DNA from: Larix sibirica
Taxonomy: Eukaryota > Streptophyta > Pinopsida > Pinales > Pinaceae
Assembly: GCA_004151065.3 (NCBI GenBank)
Contig: NWUY0300001835.1
Coordinates: forward strand, 88,031 to 109,067
Reading direction: 5' to 3'
DNA length: 21,037 bases
Shown: one piece after another, positions 19,985 through 21,037 of the stretch
Position numbering within the stretch: the first letter of the stretch is position 1
How the letters are laid out: each line of letters begins with the position of its first letter
Position numbers and translations under genes: made by a program
Notes under the pieces: generated by a model
Told to the model about the DNA's origin: nothing
Seen by the model: the letters and a program-made list of their open reading frames with translations, nothing else
The model's database searches: none

Positions 19985-21037
19985 GACAATAAATTATCGA
20001 TTGGGAGTTCGTTAACTTAGAGATGCAAGGATGGGAAATGTAGGATTAAAGTATAATCTAGCCTAATCTAACAACTAATTATTAATGTTGACAAAACTAT
20101 CTCAAACTCACACTTCAAAACAATGAAAATAAACACTATGGATTCATCCATTGGGACACAAGAAGGACTAAGTGCTATAAAGGTTCAAGATCACAATCTT
20201 TCATGTATGCATGTTCTTGTGTTAATCGTGAGTAGCTAATTCTTAGTTTCATGTCCTTAAATGGATTCCAGTAGTGTTACAAACTCTGGGAAATAAAACC
20301 AAAGCAAATACAAAAGAAAAGCAATTTGAAAGGCAATCCAAATCATATCTGCAGGTAAACTTAATCTAGATTCAAGGGTTCTTTGAATGGGCTCAACAAA
20401 TAACAATAAAAAAAATTACATGATAGAATGGATATGCATAAAGTGTTAAAGACATATGTAGAGTGATGGAAATTTGAATTTGATATATATATATATATAT
20501 ATATCAATTACTATGAACAATCATACAGTGAACATTAAGAAGAAAGAAAGAGATGATGCTATTCTTTGTGCTCAATGATTGTGTATGTGATAAGTACTTG
20601 TAAAATTAATCAATCAATAAGACTTGACTCTCTATGGTTTAAGTATTTAGTTTTCTAGTAAGAGCCTTCACAAAGAATTGATGATCGAATTGGAATGAAA
20701 TAAAGCGCACTACCTTCTAAACTCAACCTTTGTAAAATTGATCTGGACCCGGACTTAGTGCTATTGATTTTGACAAGAGATATGTGTTTATTGGTGAAAT
20801 GGTTGTCAGTAAATATGGGATTGATTAGTGAATGTGAGTTGAAGGATATCGATCCCAAATCGATGAATGGAATGAGGTGTATATGGTTTGAGGGCGATCA
20901 ATGTATGAGAGAAACAATGTATATTGATGTAGCCAATAAACTTTGATTCATTCACAAGATCTAAAAACCATGCAAACACATGAGAGTGGAAAAATAACAA
21001 TATTTTATTCCTTCTCCATCCTAACTATTACAATGAA
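19985..21037. other. Unassigned A+T-rich sequence to the right edge
   Basis: Apart from the (AT)11 tract I see no gene, RNA or recognised repeat. The open frames of 60-70 codons near 20655-21000 overlap one another on opposite strands and carry no known motif. Confidence 0.5.
20483..20504 (+). repeat. (AT)11 microsatellite
   Basis: Pure AT tract of 11 units in otherwise unassigned A+T-rich sequence. Confidence 0.97.

Noticed and set aside
20655-21000. Overlapping 60-70 codon open frames on both strands
   Set aside because: They have no motifs, no similarity I recognise, and they overlap each other on opposite strands in A+T-rich DNA.

Overview
This window looks like nuclear, transposon-dense DNA from a land plant. 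The evidence is L1-type LINE remnants of the plant kind (DUF4283-like segment, CCHC knuckle, AP-endonuclease, reverse transcriptase, and in a second LINE a zf-RVT and RNase H-like tail), LTR-retrotransposon parts with a tRNA-iMet-type primer binding site, A+T-rich spacers and TG/CA/AT microsatellites. The style of the LINE C-terminal protein made me think of a gymnosperm, but that is only an impression. I found no intact host gene, tRNA, rRNA or CRISPR array.

The dominant structure is a direct tandem duplication of a 7,759-bp unit: copy A at 1583-9341 and copy B at 9342-17100. By eye the copies differ at 13 substitutions and no indels, and both microsatellites have the same length in each. 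The only ambiguous base in the window, an N at 9341, sits exactly at the A/B junction. That suggests two haplotypes, or one locus used twice, placed end to end in an assembly. A real, very recent tandem duplication remains possible. Without the duplication the locus reads 1-1582, one unit, then 17101-21037.

Layout of the unit, copy A coordinates (add 7759 for copy B): (i) 1583-2800, minus strand, the first part of a decayed ORF of unrecognised family, which continues leftward through 1-1582 to the window edge; (ii) 2800-3752, a putative LTR with a TATAAATA box that would drive that ORF, starting exactly where LINE homology stops; (iii) 3753 to about 7340, a decayed minus-strand LINE with ORF1 and ORF2, interrupted inside its reverse transcriptase; (iv) about 7340-7946, unassigned sequence; (v) 7947-7958, a PBS-like site next to a second putative LTR edge at 7960; (vi) about 8606-8790, a possible SINE-like stretch; (vii) A+T-rich DNA to the unit end.

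The right flank (17101-21037) has about 1.7 kb of unassigned A+T-rich sequence, then the 3' part of a second decayed LINE (about 18840-19830, minus strand). Beyond an AT microsatellite a plus-strand LINE-like segment follows (about 19862-19984), an arrangement that resembles a twin-primed insertion. The last kilobase holds nothing I can assign.

The retroelements form nested decayed insertions: a LINE next to, perhaps inserted in, an older LTR element, then a younger LTR element with the unknown ORF inserted into the LINE. The most interesting object is that LTR-linked ORF. It has a TATA box close to its start codon, a globular first half and a long coiled-coil-like second half, and I could not match it to a known gag or host family.
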